Shown here: positions 34,442 through 41,940 of the stretch, piece by piece | Layout of the letters: each line of letters opens with the position of its first letter | Position numbering within the stretch: position 1 is the stretch's first letter | NCBI GenBank assembly: GCA_910584945.1 | Contig: CAJUDY010000031.1 | Location: forward strand, 1 to 47,810 | Length of the DNA: 47,810 nt | From: an uncultured Lachnospiraceae bacterium | Lineage (GTDB): Bacteria; Bacillota; Clostridia; Lachnospirales; Lachnospiraceae | Direction of reading: 5' to 3' | The notes under the pieces: generated by a model | What the model was told of the DNA's origin: nothing | Seen by the model: only the letters and a program-made list of their open reading frames with translations | The model's database searches: none | Position numbers and translations under genes: made by a program

Positions 34442-34963
34442 ATGGATGCGATTTCTAACATTGCGAATGCGTTCATAGGCCTGTTCAGTGCAGGTGGAGA
34501 AACTTTCGTGGGGTGGGTAACAGGAATTATACCTACCGTCATCTGTCTTATGACAGCAGTCAACGCTTTGATCGGAATCATCGGCGTGGAGAGGGTGGAG
34601 AGATTCTGCCAGAAGATCACGAAATACACGATTCTTCGCTACACCTTACTTCCGATCCTGGCGGATATCTTTCTGACCAATCCGTCCCAGTACACCTTCG
34701 GACGTTTTGTGAAGGAAGAGCACAAAGCAGCGTTTTACGATGCTTCCGTCTCCTTCTGTCATCCGATTACGGGTCTGTTCCCCCATGCGAATGCAGGTGA
34801 GCTTTTCGTATATACCGGTATTGCGGCGGGAATCCAGCAGTTGGGATTATCGACTGGCGGGCTGGCAGTCAGATATTTCATCGTTGGTATCATCGTGATC
34901 TTGATTCGTGGTATCTTGTGTGAGAGAATTTTTGCTGCGCTGAGCGGTAAAAAGAGCGCGTAA
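34442..34963 (+). CDS. srlA: PTS glucitol/sorbitol-type EIIC subunit
   Basis: The 173-residue membrane protein has four or more hydrophobic segments (GWVTGIIPTVICLMTAVNALIGIIGV, YFIVGIIVILIRGILC). FLTNPSQYTFGRFVKEEHKAAFYDASVSFCHPITGLFPHANAGELF in outline is the conserved EIIC-Gut stretch. It carries part of the sugar channel, working with EIIB and EIIA to import and phosphorylate a sugar alcohol. ATG 34442 is chosen because AGGAGG is one base from ATG 34433 but about ten from 34442. EIIB follows 14 bp later. Confidence 0.93.
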   Translation: MDAISNIANAFIGLFSAGGETFVGWVTGIIPTVICLMTAVNALIGIIGVERVERFCQKITKYTILRYTLLPILADIFLTNPSQYTFGRFVKEEHKAAFYDASVSFCHPITGLFPHANAGELFVYTGIAAGIQQLGLSTGGLAVRYFIVGIIVILIRGILCERIFAALSGKKSA

Positions 34964-34977
34964 GGAGGGAGAGCAGT

Positions 34978-35994
34978 ATGTATAAGACAATTACGATCAA
35001 AGCGGGATCAGGCGGCTGGGGCGGCCCCCTGACCATCACACCGACAGAGACCTGCAATAAAGTGCTGAGCGTTACCGGCGGCGGAATCCATCCGGTGGCA
35101 CAGGCGATCGCCGATATGACCGGGGCAGAGGTGGTGGATGGTTTTAAAACCACGCTTCCAGATGATCAGATTATCGTAGCGGTTGTGGACTGCGGCGGAA
35201 CGGCCCGCTGCGGAGTGTATCCGAAAAAAGGAATTTACACGGTCAATGTGGAGCCGGTAGGAAAAGCAGGCCCCCTGGCAAAATATATCACACCCGAGAT
35301 CTACGTATCCGCGGTAAAAGAAAGCGATATTATGGAGTCCGATTATAAAGGGAATGCGGCGGGAAGTCCCGCTTCCGCAAAAGCGGCGGAGCCTGAGAGA
35401 CAGCCGGGCGCTCCCAAGACCAAAGAGCAGGCGAAGAGAGAGATCGCGGAGGCAAATGCGGGCAAGCAGGAGAACATCGTTGTTCGCATCGGTAAAGTGG
35501 TTGGCCGTTTTATCAACATCTTCTTCCAGGCCGGCCGCGATACCATGGAGATGGTGATCGGGACGATCCTTCCCTTCATGGCGTTTACCGCTACGCTGCT
35601 CGGTATTATTTCTGCCAGCGGCTTGGGTAACGTCATCGCGAATACGATCTCCCCGATCTGCTCCACCCTTCCGGGCATGGTGGTCATCGCGTTTATCTGC
35701 GGTATTCCGATCCTGTCCCCGGTCCTTGGGCCTGGCGCCGTGATCGCTCAGGTGGTCGGTACGCTGCTCGGCGCTGAGTTTGCACTGGGACATATTCCGC
35801 CCCAGTACGCGCTGCCCGCACTGTTCGCCATCGACGCGCAGGTCGGCTGTGACTTTGTTCCGGTGGGTCTGTCCCTGGGAGAAGCAGAGCCGGAGACCAT
35901 CGAGTACGGTGTTCCCGCCGTTCTGTTCGAGCGTCTGGTAACCGGTCCCCTGGCAGTTCTGATTGCCTTCGCATTCAGTATTGGGATGTATTGA
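34978..35994 (+). CDS. srlE: PTS glucitol/sorbitol-type EIIB(C) subunit
   Basis: This 338-residue subunit has the cytoplasmic EIIB domain first (VVDCGGTARCGVYPKKGIYTVNVEPVGKAGPL; the phosphorylated Cys is in DCGGT-RCG near residue 75). A charged linker (about 125-160) precedes the membrane part containing TILPFMAFTATLLGIISASGLGNVIA and LSPVLGPGAVIAQVVG. AIDAQVGCDFVPVGLSLGEAEPET is conserved in SrlE. AGGAGGG precedes the ATG. Substrate is not readable from sequence; glucitol is only the class name. Confidence 0.93.
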   Translation: MYKTITIKAGSGGWGGPLTITPTETCNKVLSVTGGGIHPVAQAIADMTGAEVVDGFKTTLPDDQIIVAVVDCGGTARCGVYPKKGIYTVNVEPVGKAGPLAKYITPEIYVSAVKESDIMESDYKGNAAGSPASAKAAEPERQPGAPKTKEQAKREIAEANAGKQENIVVRIGKVVGRFINIFFQAGRDTMEMVIGTILPFMAFTATLLGIISASGLGNVIANTISPICSTLPGMVVIAFICGIPILSPVLGPGAVIAQVVGTLLGAEFALGHIPPQYALPALFAIDAQVGCDFVPVGLSLGEAEPETIEYGVPAVLFERLVTGPLAVLIAFAFSIGMY

Positions 35995-36019
35995 TTAAAT
36001 TAGAAAGGATTCTGTGCTT

Positions 36020-36388
36020 ATGAAATATCAGGTTAAAGTTACGGGCCTTGGAGAAGATGCGCTGGCATTTTTGGGAGAGGACGACAATAATTTTATCATT
36101 ATCTTCAATGAAGATGCACCGCCGGAGCTGGCAGACCTGTCCGTCCTGCATACCAAAGGAGAGTTAAAGGAGCCGCCTGCAGTGGGAGATACCTTAAAAA
36201 TCTGCGACAAATCCTTTAAAATCACAGCAGTCGGATATGAGGCGCTTAAGACGCTGCCGGAGCTTGGCCACTGCACCATCGACTTCCGGGGCGGAAGCGA
36301 GCCGGATCGTCCAGGCTGCATCATGGTGGAAGGGGACGAACTCCTTCCGGAAGACATTAAAATCGGCGGAATGATCGAGATTTTTTAA
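36020..36388 (+). CDS. srlB: PTS glucitol/sorbitol-type EIIA subunit
   Basis: The 122-residue soluble EIIA-Gut carries phosphate from HPr to EIIB. The likely phosphorylated His is in LSVLHTKGEL near residue 44. GDELLPEDIKIGGMIEIF ends the domain. ATG 36020 is preferred over GTG 36014, as AAAGGA is spaced better. A sorbitol-6-phosphate dehydrogenase (SrlD) would be expected next but is absent; an SAF-domain oxidoreductase takes its place. Confidence 0.92.
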   Translation: MKYQVKVTGLGEDALAFLGEDDNNFIIIFNEDAPPELADLSVLHTKGELKEPPAVGDTLKICDKSFKITAVGYEALKTLPELGHCTIDFRGGSEPDRPGCIMVEGDELLPEDIKIGGMIEIF

Positions 36389-36405
36389 AGAAAAGAGGAG
36401 ATACA

Positions 36406-37728
36406 TACAATGCTGAACATGGATCAGAAACTCATCAAAAGACAGGAAGAAGGCCGGATCATCCGGACGGGTATCGTGGGAGCCGGCCAGATGGGCCGGG
36501 GCATGGTGACCCAGATGGTATTGATGCAGGGCATGATGCCGGCCATCGTATCCGATATTAAAGTGGAGAATGCGGTGAATGCGTTCAAATACGCGGGAGT
36601 GACGGAAGACGACATTGCCATCGCCAAGACCCTGGCGGACGCCAACGCGGCTATGGAAGCAGGCAAGTATGTGGCCTGTGAGAACGCGGACTTCGTATCC
36701 CAGGCAAACCTGGTAGAGTGCGCCATCGACGCGACCGGCGTGCCGGATGTGGGCGCGAAGGTGGCGACGGACGCCATGAAGAATAAGAAGCATGTGGTCA
36801 TGCTGAACGTTGAAACCGACGTGGTGATCGGGCCCTACCTGAAGAAATTTGCAGCCAAAGAGGGCGTGATCTACACCGGTTCCGCGGGAGATGAACCCGG
36901 AGCGGTCATGGAGCTTTACAGCTTCGCGAAAGCCATGGGAATGAACGTGGAAGTCATGGGCAAAGGAAAGAACAACAAGATCGACTACGAGTGCAACCCG
37001 GATACGGTGCTGGAAGAGGCAACCCGCCGGAAGATGAGTCCGAAGATGCTCTGCGCGTTCAAGGACGGTACCAAGACCATGGTGGAGATGACGGCCATGT
37101 CCAATTACACCGGACTGATTCCGGACGTGATCGGAGGCCACGGCCCCAAGACCTCCCCGGGAACCGAGGGAATCAAGGAACTGAACGATATCCTGAAGTT
37201 AAAGAAGGACGGAGGAATCCTCGACAAACACGGAGTAGTGGAGTATGTGAACGGAATCGCACCGGGCGTCTTCGTGACCGTGTCCACGCCGAACCAGGAG
37301 ATCGCTTATCAGATGAGCTATCACAGCATGGGCCCCGGCCCCTTATGGACCCTGTACCGCCCGTTCCACCTGTGCAATCTGGAGACGCCGCTTACGGTAG
37401 CAAAAGCCGTAATTGACGGAGAAGTAACATGTGTGCCGATCGACGGTCTGGTATCCGAATGTATCACAAGAGCGAAGATCGACCTGAAGGCAGGCCAGAC
37501 CATCGACGGAATCGGCGGCTTCACGACCCACGGTTCCATCGCCACCGCGGAAGAGTCCAATGCCAAAGGCTATGTGCCCTTCGGCCTGGTGACCAACAAG
37601 GCAGTGATGAAGAGAGATGTGAAGAAGGGCCAGCTTCTGACCTACGATGACATTGAACTTGACAAGAATACGCTGATCTACAAGCTCAGAAAAGAGCAGG
37701 ACGCCATGTACGGAAGGAACGTACTGTA
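36406..37728 (+). repeat. Identical duplication, copy A
   Basis: These 1,323 bases match 38989-40311 at a constant offset of 2583 bases, with no difference that I could find on reading both copies. Identity begins at TACA just before the ATG and ends at the second base of the stop codon (TAA here, TAG in copy B). Flanks on both sides are unrelated. Confidence 0.9.
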
Positions 37729-37729
37729 A
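36410..37729 (+). CDS. SAF-domain NAD(P)-dependent oxidoreductase (COG4091-like), copy A
   Basis: The 439-residue protein has an N-terminal Rossmann domain (TGIVGAGQMGRGMVTQM, GxGxxG at residues 24-29), a central part with VECAIDATGVPDVGAKVATDAM and GDEPGAVMELYSFAKAMGM, and a C-terminal SAF domain (about 350-430: RAKIDLKAGQTIDGIGG, VMKRDVKKGQLLTYDDIEL). It resembles homoserine dehydrogenase in the first half, but the true hom gene is at 23487. It closes the PTS operon and is probably the dehydrogenase acting on the phosphorylated polyol or a product (inference). GAGGAG lies upstream of the ATG. An identical copy lies at 38993. Confidence 0.88.
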   Translation: MLNMDQKLIKRQEEGRIIRTGIVGAGQMGRGMVTQMVLMQGMMPAIVSDIKVENAVNAFKYAGVTEDDIAIAKTLADANAAMEAGKYVACENADFVSQANLVECAIDATGVPDVGAKVATDAMKNKKHVVMLNVETDVVIGPYLKKFAAKEGVIYTGSAGDEPGAVMELYSFAKAMGMNVEVMGKGKNNKIDYECNPDTVLEEATRRKMSPKMLCAFKDGTKTMVEMTAMSNYTGLIPDVIGGHGPKTSPGTEGIKELNDILKLKKDGGILDKHGVVEYVNGIAPGVFVTVSTPNQEIAYQMSYHSMGPGPLWTLYRPFHLCNLETPLTVAKAVIDGEVTCVPIDGLVSECITRAKIDLKAGQTIDGIGGFTTHGSIATAEESNAKGYVPFGLVTNKAVMKRDVKKGQLLTYDDIELDKNTLIYKLRKEQDAMYGRNVL

Positions 37730-37742
37730 TTCCTTAAAAATA

Positions 37743-37785
37743 AAGAAGAAGCACGCCGGTTTTTGGTGTGCTTCTTCTTCGTGAT
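37743..37785. terminator. Bidirectional terminator
   Basis: AAGAAGAAGCAC (37743-37754) and GTGCTTCTTCTT (37768-37779) form a 12-bp stem between the converging oxidoreductase and sorC genes. On the minus strand the stem runs into an A/T-rich end. Confidence 0.75.
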
Positions 37786-37786
37786 T

Positions 37787-38722
37787 TTATAAAAGCGCGG
37801 CGGCAGTGGCTTCGTCAGTGAAGAAAGCGTCAATCAGTTGATTATACAGCGCGGCTTTGATGACTTCGATCTTATTGGCGCCCTCGGCGATTCCGATTAC
37901 GGTTCGGGCGTTTTTGCGGACCTCGAACAGATCAGCGTGAATGATCCTCTTGCAGATCTCGCAGTCCACCTGGGCGCCGAAGCGGTCGATGAAGTGAAGG
38001 ACGATGTCCCCGATGGCCCCGGCTTTGATCAGCGTCTCTTCCTCCTCCTCGGACAAAATTTTGTGGCGGAACAGGAAGGAAGAGGTGAAGCTTCCGATAC
38101 CAGTGATGGCAATGTCCGCGTGATTGGCGATGGACAGGATATTCTGGGTGTGTTCGTTGCCGATCAGAGCGTCATATTCCTCCTGAGTGGAACAGAAAGC
38201 GGGTACATGAAGCGGGATGGAAGTGCCGCCCAGCTTGCCGGCCAGCTGCATGGCCACATAGTTGGGCAATGTTTCGGCGGATGTGCCGAAGCTGCCGGCC
38301 ATGGGAACGACCTGGGTGTTGGGCAGATACAGAGGAAGCAGCTGATGGATAAAACGGGAGACCGCGTCTCCCCAGCCCACGCCGATCACGTCGTCCGGTT
38401 TGATCTGAGAGACGAAATAGTTGGTGGCTGCAGTGACGACATAATCCTTGGAGTGATCATAGGTGTTGATCACGCCCACATAGGGAGTTCCGTATTTATC
38501 TTTCAGTTTTTCTTCTAACCGGGTGTTGCCAAAGGTGGGAGAATTGATCTCAATCTTGACAATCCCCAGTTCCTCCGCCCGGGAAAGGAGCTTGGAGACC
38601 CAGGGCCTGGAGATGTTCAGTTTTTGAGCGATGTTCTGTTGGGACAGCTTACTTCTATAATATAGATTGGCAACCAGCACCATTTTGTCGAGCATCATCT
38701 CGGTGTTGTCTTTTTTATTCAT
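37787..38722 (-). CDS. SorC-family sugar-binding transcriptional regulator
   Basis: The 311-residue regulator has an N-terminal helix-turn-helix (LYYRSKLSQQNIAQKLNISRPWVSKLLSRAEELGIVKIEI in outline, about 20-60). The sugar-phosphate binding domain (about 65-310) shows DVIGVGWGDAVSRFI, VVPMAGSFG and AITGIGSF, typical of SorC/DeoR-C. AAGGGAA precedes the ATG. It lies between the two oxidoreductase copies, facing copy A. Shared operator words at its own, the PTS and the aldolase-side promoters make it the likely regulator of the whole cluster. The inducer is probably a phosphorylated intermediate. Confidence 0.93.
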   Translation of the reverse strand: MNKKDNTEMMLDKMVLVANLYYRSKLSQQNIAQKLNISRPWVSKLLSRAEELGIVKIEINSPTFGNTRLEEKLKDKYGTPYVGVINTYDHSKDYVVTAATNYFVSQIKPDDVIGVGWGDAVSRFIHQLLPLYLPNTQVVPMAGSFGTSAETLPNYVAMQLAGKLGGTSIPLHVPAFCSTQEEYDALIGNEHTQNILSIANHADIAITGIGSFTSSFLFRHKILSEEEEETLIKAGAIGDIVLHFIDRFGAQVDCEICKRIIHADLFEVRKNARTVIGIAEGANKIEVIKAALYNQLIDAFFTDEATAAALL

Positions 38723-38749
38723 AATGATTCCCTTCTTGCAGATTTAAAG

Positions 38750-38804
38750 CACATATGTGACTTTGACTGATAGAAATTATATAGCAAATGAAATCGGAAT
38801 TCAA
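38750..38804 (-). promoter_or_regulatory. sorC promoter and operator
   Basis: On the minus strand: TTGAAT (38804-38799), 17 bp, TATAAT (38781-38776). The palindrome CACATATGTG (38750-38759) lies downstream, within the predicted leader, and matches the repeats at the PTS promoter. Autoregulation is inferred. Confidence 0.65.
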
Positions 38805-38848
38805 GAAGTTTTCCAGGAATAAAAAATGAAAAAAATCCAAAAAGGGTA

Positions 38849-38925
38849 TTGACTTACGGATGTGTGGTTGATATAATCATAATAACAAAAGTGCTTATAC
38901 ATAATAAAAGTAACATTTGTAAACT
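38849..38925 (+). promoter_or_regulatory. Promoter and operators of the oxidoreductase-aldolase operon
   Basis: TTGACT (38849-38854), 17 bp, TATAAT (38872-38877). CATAATAACAAAAGT (38878-38892) sits at the same place after the -10 as its counterpart in the PTS promoter. GTAACATTTGT (38910-38920) is the operator word in reverse. The leader to ATG 38993 is about 110 bases. Confidence 0.65.
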
Positions 38926-38988
38926 TGAAAAATGTGCGCTTTACTACTCTTCATTACTCTTTGACCTCATTATCTGAAAGGAGACTTT

Positions 38989-40311
38989 TACAATGCTGAA
39001 CATGGATCAGAAACTCATCAAAAGACAGGAAGAAGGCCGGATCATCCGGACGGGTATCGTGGGAGCCGGCCAGATGGGCCGGGGCATGGTGACCCAGATG
39101 GTATTGATGCAGGGCATGATGCCGGCCATCGTATCCGATATTAAAGTGGAGAATGCGGTGAATGCGTTCAAATACGCGGGAGTGACGGAAGACGACATTG
39201 CCATCGCCAAGACCCTGGCGGACGCCAACGCGGCTATGGAAGCAGGCAAGTATGTGGCCTGTGAGAACGCGGACTTCGTATCCCAGGCAAACCTGGTAGA
39301 GTGCGCCATCGACGCGACCGGCGTGCCGGATGTGGGCGCGAAGGTGGCGACGGACGCCATGAAGAATAAGAAGCATGTGGTCATGCTGAACGTTGAAACC
39401 GACGTGGTGATCGGGCCCTACCTGAAGAAATTTGCAGCCAAAGAGGGCGTGATCTACACCGGTTCCGCGGGAGATGAACCCGGAGCGGTCATGGAGCTTT
39501 ACAGCTTCGCGAAAGCCATGGGAATGAACGTGGAAGTCATGGGCAAAGGAAAGAACAACAAGATCGACTACGAGTGCAACCCGGATACGGTGCTGGAAGA
39601 GGCAACCCGCCGGAAGATGAGTCCGAAGATGCTCTGCGCGTTCAAGGACGGTACCAAGACCATGGTGGAGATGACGGCCATGTCCAATTACACCGGACTG
39701 ATTCCGGACGTGATCGGAGGCCACGGCCCCAAGACCTCCCCGGGAACCGAGGGAATCAAGGAACTGAACGATATCCTGAAGTTAAAGAAGGACGGAGGAA
39801 TCCTCGACAAACACGGAGTAGTGGAGTATGTGAACGGAATCGCACCGGGCGTCTTCGTGACCGTGTCCACGCCGAACCAGGAGATCGCTTATCAGATGAG
39901 CTATCACAGCATGGGCCCCGGCCCCTTATGGACCCTGTACCGCCCGTTCCACCTGTGCAATCTGGAGACGCCGCTTACGGTAGCAAAAGCCGTAATTGAC
40001 GGAGAAGTAACATGTGTGCCGATCGACGGTCTGGTATCCGAATGTATCACAAGAGCGAAGATCGACCTGAAGGCAGGCCAGACCATCGACGGAATCGGCG
40101 GCTTCACGACCCACGGTTCCATCGCCACCGCGGAAGAGTCCAATGCCAAAGGCTATGTGCCCTTCGGCCTGGTGACCAACAAGGCAGTGATGAAGAGAGA
40201 TGTGAAGAAGGGCCAGCTTCTGACCTACGATGACATTGAACTTGACAAGAATACGCTGATCTACAAGCTCAGAAAAGAGCAGGACGCCATGTACGGAAGG
40301 AACGTACTGTA
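38989..40311 (+). repeat. Identical duplication, copy B
   Basis: Second copy of the block at 36406-37728, in direct orientation. The two copies are separated by about 1.26 kb holding a terminator, sorC and two promoters. Confidence 0.9.
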
Positions 40312-40312
40312 G
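38993..40312 (+). CDS. SAF-domain NAD(P)-dependent oxidoreductase (COG4091-like), copy B
   Basis: The protein is identical to the one at 36410 (439 residues) apart from using TAG as stop. Here AAAGGAG precedes the ATG in a different context, and the gene begins a second operon with the aldolase, YjbQ and the isomerase. Both promoters carry SorC-type sites, so the copies are probably induced together. Dosage, or expression of the downstream genes without the PTS, may be the reason for two copies. The catalytic reaction is unassigned. Confidence 0.88.
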   Translation: MLNMDQKLIKRQEEGRIIRTGIVGAGQMGRGMVTQMVLMQGMMPAIVSDIKVENAVNAFKYAGVTEDDIAIAKTLADANAAMEAGKYVACENADFVSQANLVECAIDATGVPDVGAKVATDAMKNKKHVVMLNVETDVVIGPYLKKFAAKEGVIYTGSAGDEPGAVMELYSFAKAMGMNVEVMGKGKNNKIDYECNPDTVLEEATRRKMSPKMLCAFKDGTKTMVEMTAMSNYTGLIPDVIGGHGPKTSPGTEGIKELNDILKLKKDGGILDKHGVVEYVNGIAPGVFVTVSTPNQEIAYQMSYHSMGPGPLWTLYRPFHLCNLETPLTVAKAVIDGEVTCVPIDGLVSECITRAKIDLKAGQTIDGIGGFTTHGSIATAEESNAKGYVPFGLVTNKAVMKRDVKKGQLLTYDDIELDKNTLIYKLRKEQDAMYGRNVL

Positions 40313-40328
40313 TTACAGAAACCCCTAA

Positions 40329-40365
40329 AACAGCATCAGAGAGATGCGGAACTCTAATCGGAGAA
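40329..40365 (+). repeat. Intercistronic GATGC-GGAACT element, copy 3
   Basis: GCATC (40333-40337), five-base loop, GATGC (40343-40347), then GGAACTCTAATCGGAG with the ribosome site for the aldolase ATG at 40372. Confidence 0.8.
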
Positions 40366-40371
40366 AAACAT

Positions 40372-41244
40372 ATGTTAGTGACATTAAAAGAATTACTCGA
40401 CAAAGCCAAAGAAGAGCACAAGGCCATCGGCGCTTTCAACGGCACGACCCTGGAAGCCATCCGGGGAATCATTCAGGCGGCGGAAGAATTGAACTGCCCG
40501 GTGATCCTGCAGCATGCCCAGAGCCATGATGATATGATTGATCTGGAAGAGATCGGGCCCGTGATGAATTATTATGCAGAGCGCGCCAAGGTCCCTGTGG
40601 CGCTCCATCTGGATCACGGCAGCACTTTTGAACGCTGCGCACAGGCTCTTCGGCTAGGATTCACTTCCGTTATGTATGACGCTTCCGCCAAAAGCTTTGA
40701 AGAGAACGCGGCGGAGACCAAAGAGATCGTAAGACTTGCTCATGCAGTAGGTGCAAGCGTGGAGGCGGAACTCGGTCACATCTTCACTTCAGAAGTGGTT
40801 CACGGAGAAGGCGGTCAGGCAGACAGCACCAGCGACTACGAAGATCTGAACGATATCTATACCGATCCAGAAGTGGCAAAAAGGTTCGTAGAATTAACCG
40901 GAGTAGACTGTCTGGCGATTGCGTTCGGCACCACTCATGGTGTATACTTAATAGAGCCGAAGCTGGATCTTCCCCGGGTGGCAAAGATCCGCGAAGCGAC
41001 CAACATTCCGCTGGTCATGCACGGCGGCTCCGGCGTGTCGGACGAGGACTACGCAGTGGCCATAGAGAACGGTATCTGTAAGGTGAATTACTACACCTAC
41101 ATGAATATGGCAGGCGGAAAAGCATCCAAAGAATACTGGGCGGACGGCGAAAAACCTCTGTTTTACGACTCCATGTCCCTGGCTGCCACCGATGCGATCA
41201 AGGAAGACGTAAAGAAGGCGATCAAAGTATTCTGTAAATTATAA
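40372..41244 (+). CDS. Class II fructose-bisphosphate-type aldolase
   Basis: This 290-residue aldolase belongs to the FbaA/GatY/KbaY group. Zinc and substrate residues are in VALHLDHGSTFERC (about 80), EAELGHIF (about 135), FGTTHGVY (about 185) and VMHGGSGVSDEDY (about 220). It cleaves a phosphorylated ketose to dihydroxyacetone phosphate and an aldehyde. Together with the TIM-like gene two positions on, it fits a route from an imported sugar alcohol to glycolysis. The ketose substrate may differ from fructose bisphosphate, as in tagatose-type enzymes. Confidence 0.92.
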   Translation: MLVTLKELLDKAKEEHKAIGAFNGTTLEAIRGIIQAAEELNCPVILQHAQSHDDMIDLEEIGPVMNYYAERAKVPVALHLDHGSTFERCAQALRLGFTSVMYDASAKSFEENAAETKEIVRLAHAVGASVEAELGHIFTSEVVHGEGGQADSTSDYEDLNDIYTDPEVAKRFVELTGVDCLAIAFGTTHGVYLIEPKLDLPRVAKIREATNIPLVMHGGSGVSDEDYAVAIENGICKVNYYTYMNMAGGKASKEYWADGEKPLFYDSMSLAATDAIKEDVKKAIKVFCKL

Positions 41245-41251
41245 AATTTAA

Positions 41252-41289
41252 AAAAGCATCAGGGAGATGCGGAACTCTAATTAGGAGGA
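41252..41289 (+). repeat. Intercistronic GATGC-GGAACT element, copy 4
   Basis: GCATC (41256-41260), five-base loop, GATGC (41266-41270), then GGAACTCTAATTAGGAGG before the ATG at 41297. Confidence 0.8.
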
Positions 41290-41296
41290 ACAAAGA

Positions 41297-41818
41297 ATGG
41301 CAGTTTACAAAGAAACCATCCAGGTACAATCCCACGGAAAAACACCGACGTATGTCAATATCACTCCGGACGTCAGAAGAATCATCGAAGAAAGCGGCAT
41401 CAAGAACGGCATCTGCGCGGTGATTTCCCCGCACACGACCTGTTCGGTATTTTTTGAAGAGTTTGTGCATGACTTCAACGAAGCAGGCGACGAATTCCTT
41501 CAGGAAGACCTGAACAACGTATTTGCAAAGATTATCCCCGATCACGTGAGCAAAGACCAGTACACCTATCCGGGAGAAGAACACTATAAGGCGGTAGAGA
41601 GCTGGCCCGATGCGGAAAGCTATCTTCCCGGCGGAGACCGGACCGCTCTGTTCAACGGAGACGCGCACTTGAAGGCCACCTTCTTAGGTTCCAGCGAAAC
41701 GTTTGAAGTAGACAACGGAAAGCTAGGCGTGGGGACCACAGGTTATGTGTACTTTGCCGACTTTGACCGCACCAGACCCCGCACCAGAAAATGCAAAGTC
41801 ATCGTCATTGGAGAATAA
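41297..41818 (+). CDS. yjbQ: YjbQ (UPF0047) family protein
   Basis: The 173-residue protein has the YjbQ core: CAVISPHTTCSVFFEE near residue 47, then NGDAHLKATFLGSSETFEV and GKLGVGTTGYVYFADFDRTRPR near the end. The common length is about 140; the extra residues lie in the middle (VSKDQYTYPGEEHYKAVESWPD). Some family members show weak thiamine-phosphate synthase activity, but the true role is not known. Its place between an aldolase and a TIM-like gene suggests a role in sugar phosphate handling (inference). Confidence 0.88.
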   Translation: MAVYKETIQVQSHGKTPTYVNITPDVRRIIEESGIKNGICAVISPHTTCSVFFEEFVHDFNEAGDEFLQEDLNNVFAKIIPDHVSKDQYTYPGEEHYKAVESWPDAESYLPGGDRTALFNGDAHLKATFLGSSETFEVDNGKLGVGTTGYVYFADFDRTRPRTRKCKVIVIGE

Positions 41819-41819
41819 A

Positions 41820-41932
41820 AACAGCATCTGCCCGACCGCAGCCCCGGAAGGATTTTACGGAACGAAGTGAGGGAAAATTCTTCCAGACGCTGGGGCGGAG
41901 AGAGGGCGGATGCGGAACTGTAAATTAGGAGA
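41820..41932 (+). repeat. Intercistronic GATGC-GGAACT element, copy 5 (expanded)
   Basis: GCATC (41824-41828) and GATGC (41909-41913) close a long stem. Inside, GCCC/GGGC, GCCCC (41841-41845)/GGGGC (41892-41896), and GGAAGGATTTT (41846-41856)/AAAATTCTTCC (41874-41884) extend it. GGAACTGTAAATTAGGAG follows, with ATG 41941 after it. The inner palindrome has the same gATTTT...AAAATt form as copy 2. Confidence 0.8.
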
Positions 41933-41940
41933 ATAAAAAT

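Noticed and set aside
36410..37729. Naming the SAF-domain proteins homoserine dehydrogenase.
   Set aside because: Only the Rossmann part is similar, an ordinary hom gene is present at 23487, and the context is a sugar PTS operon.
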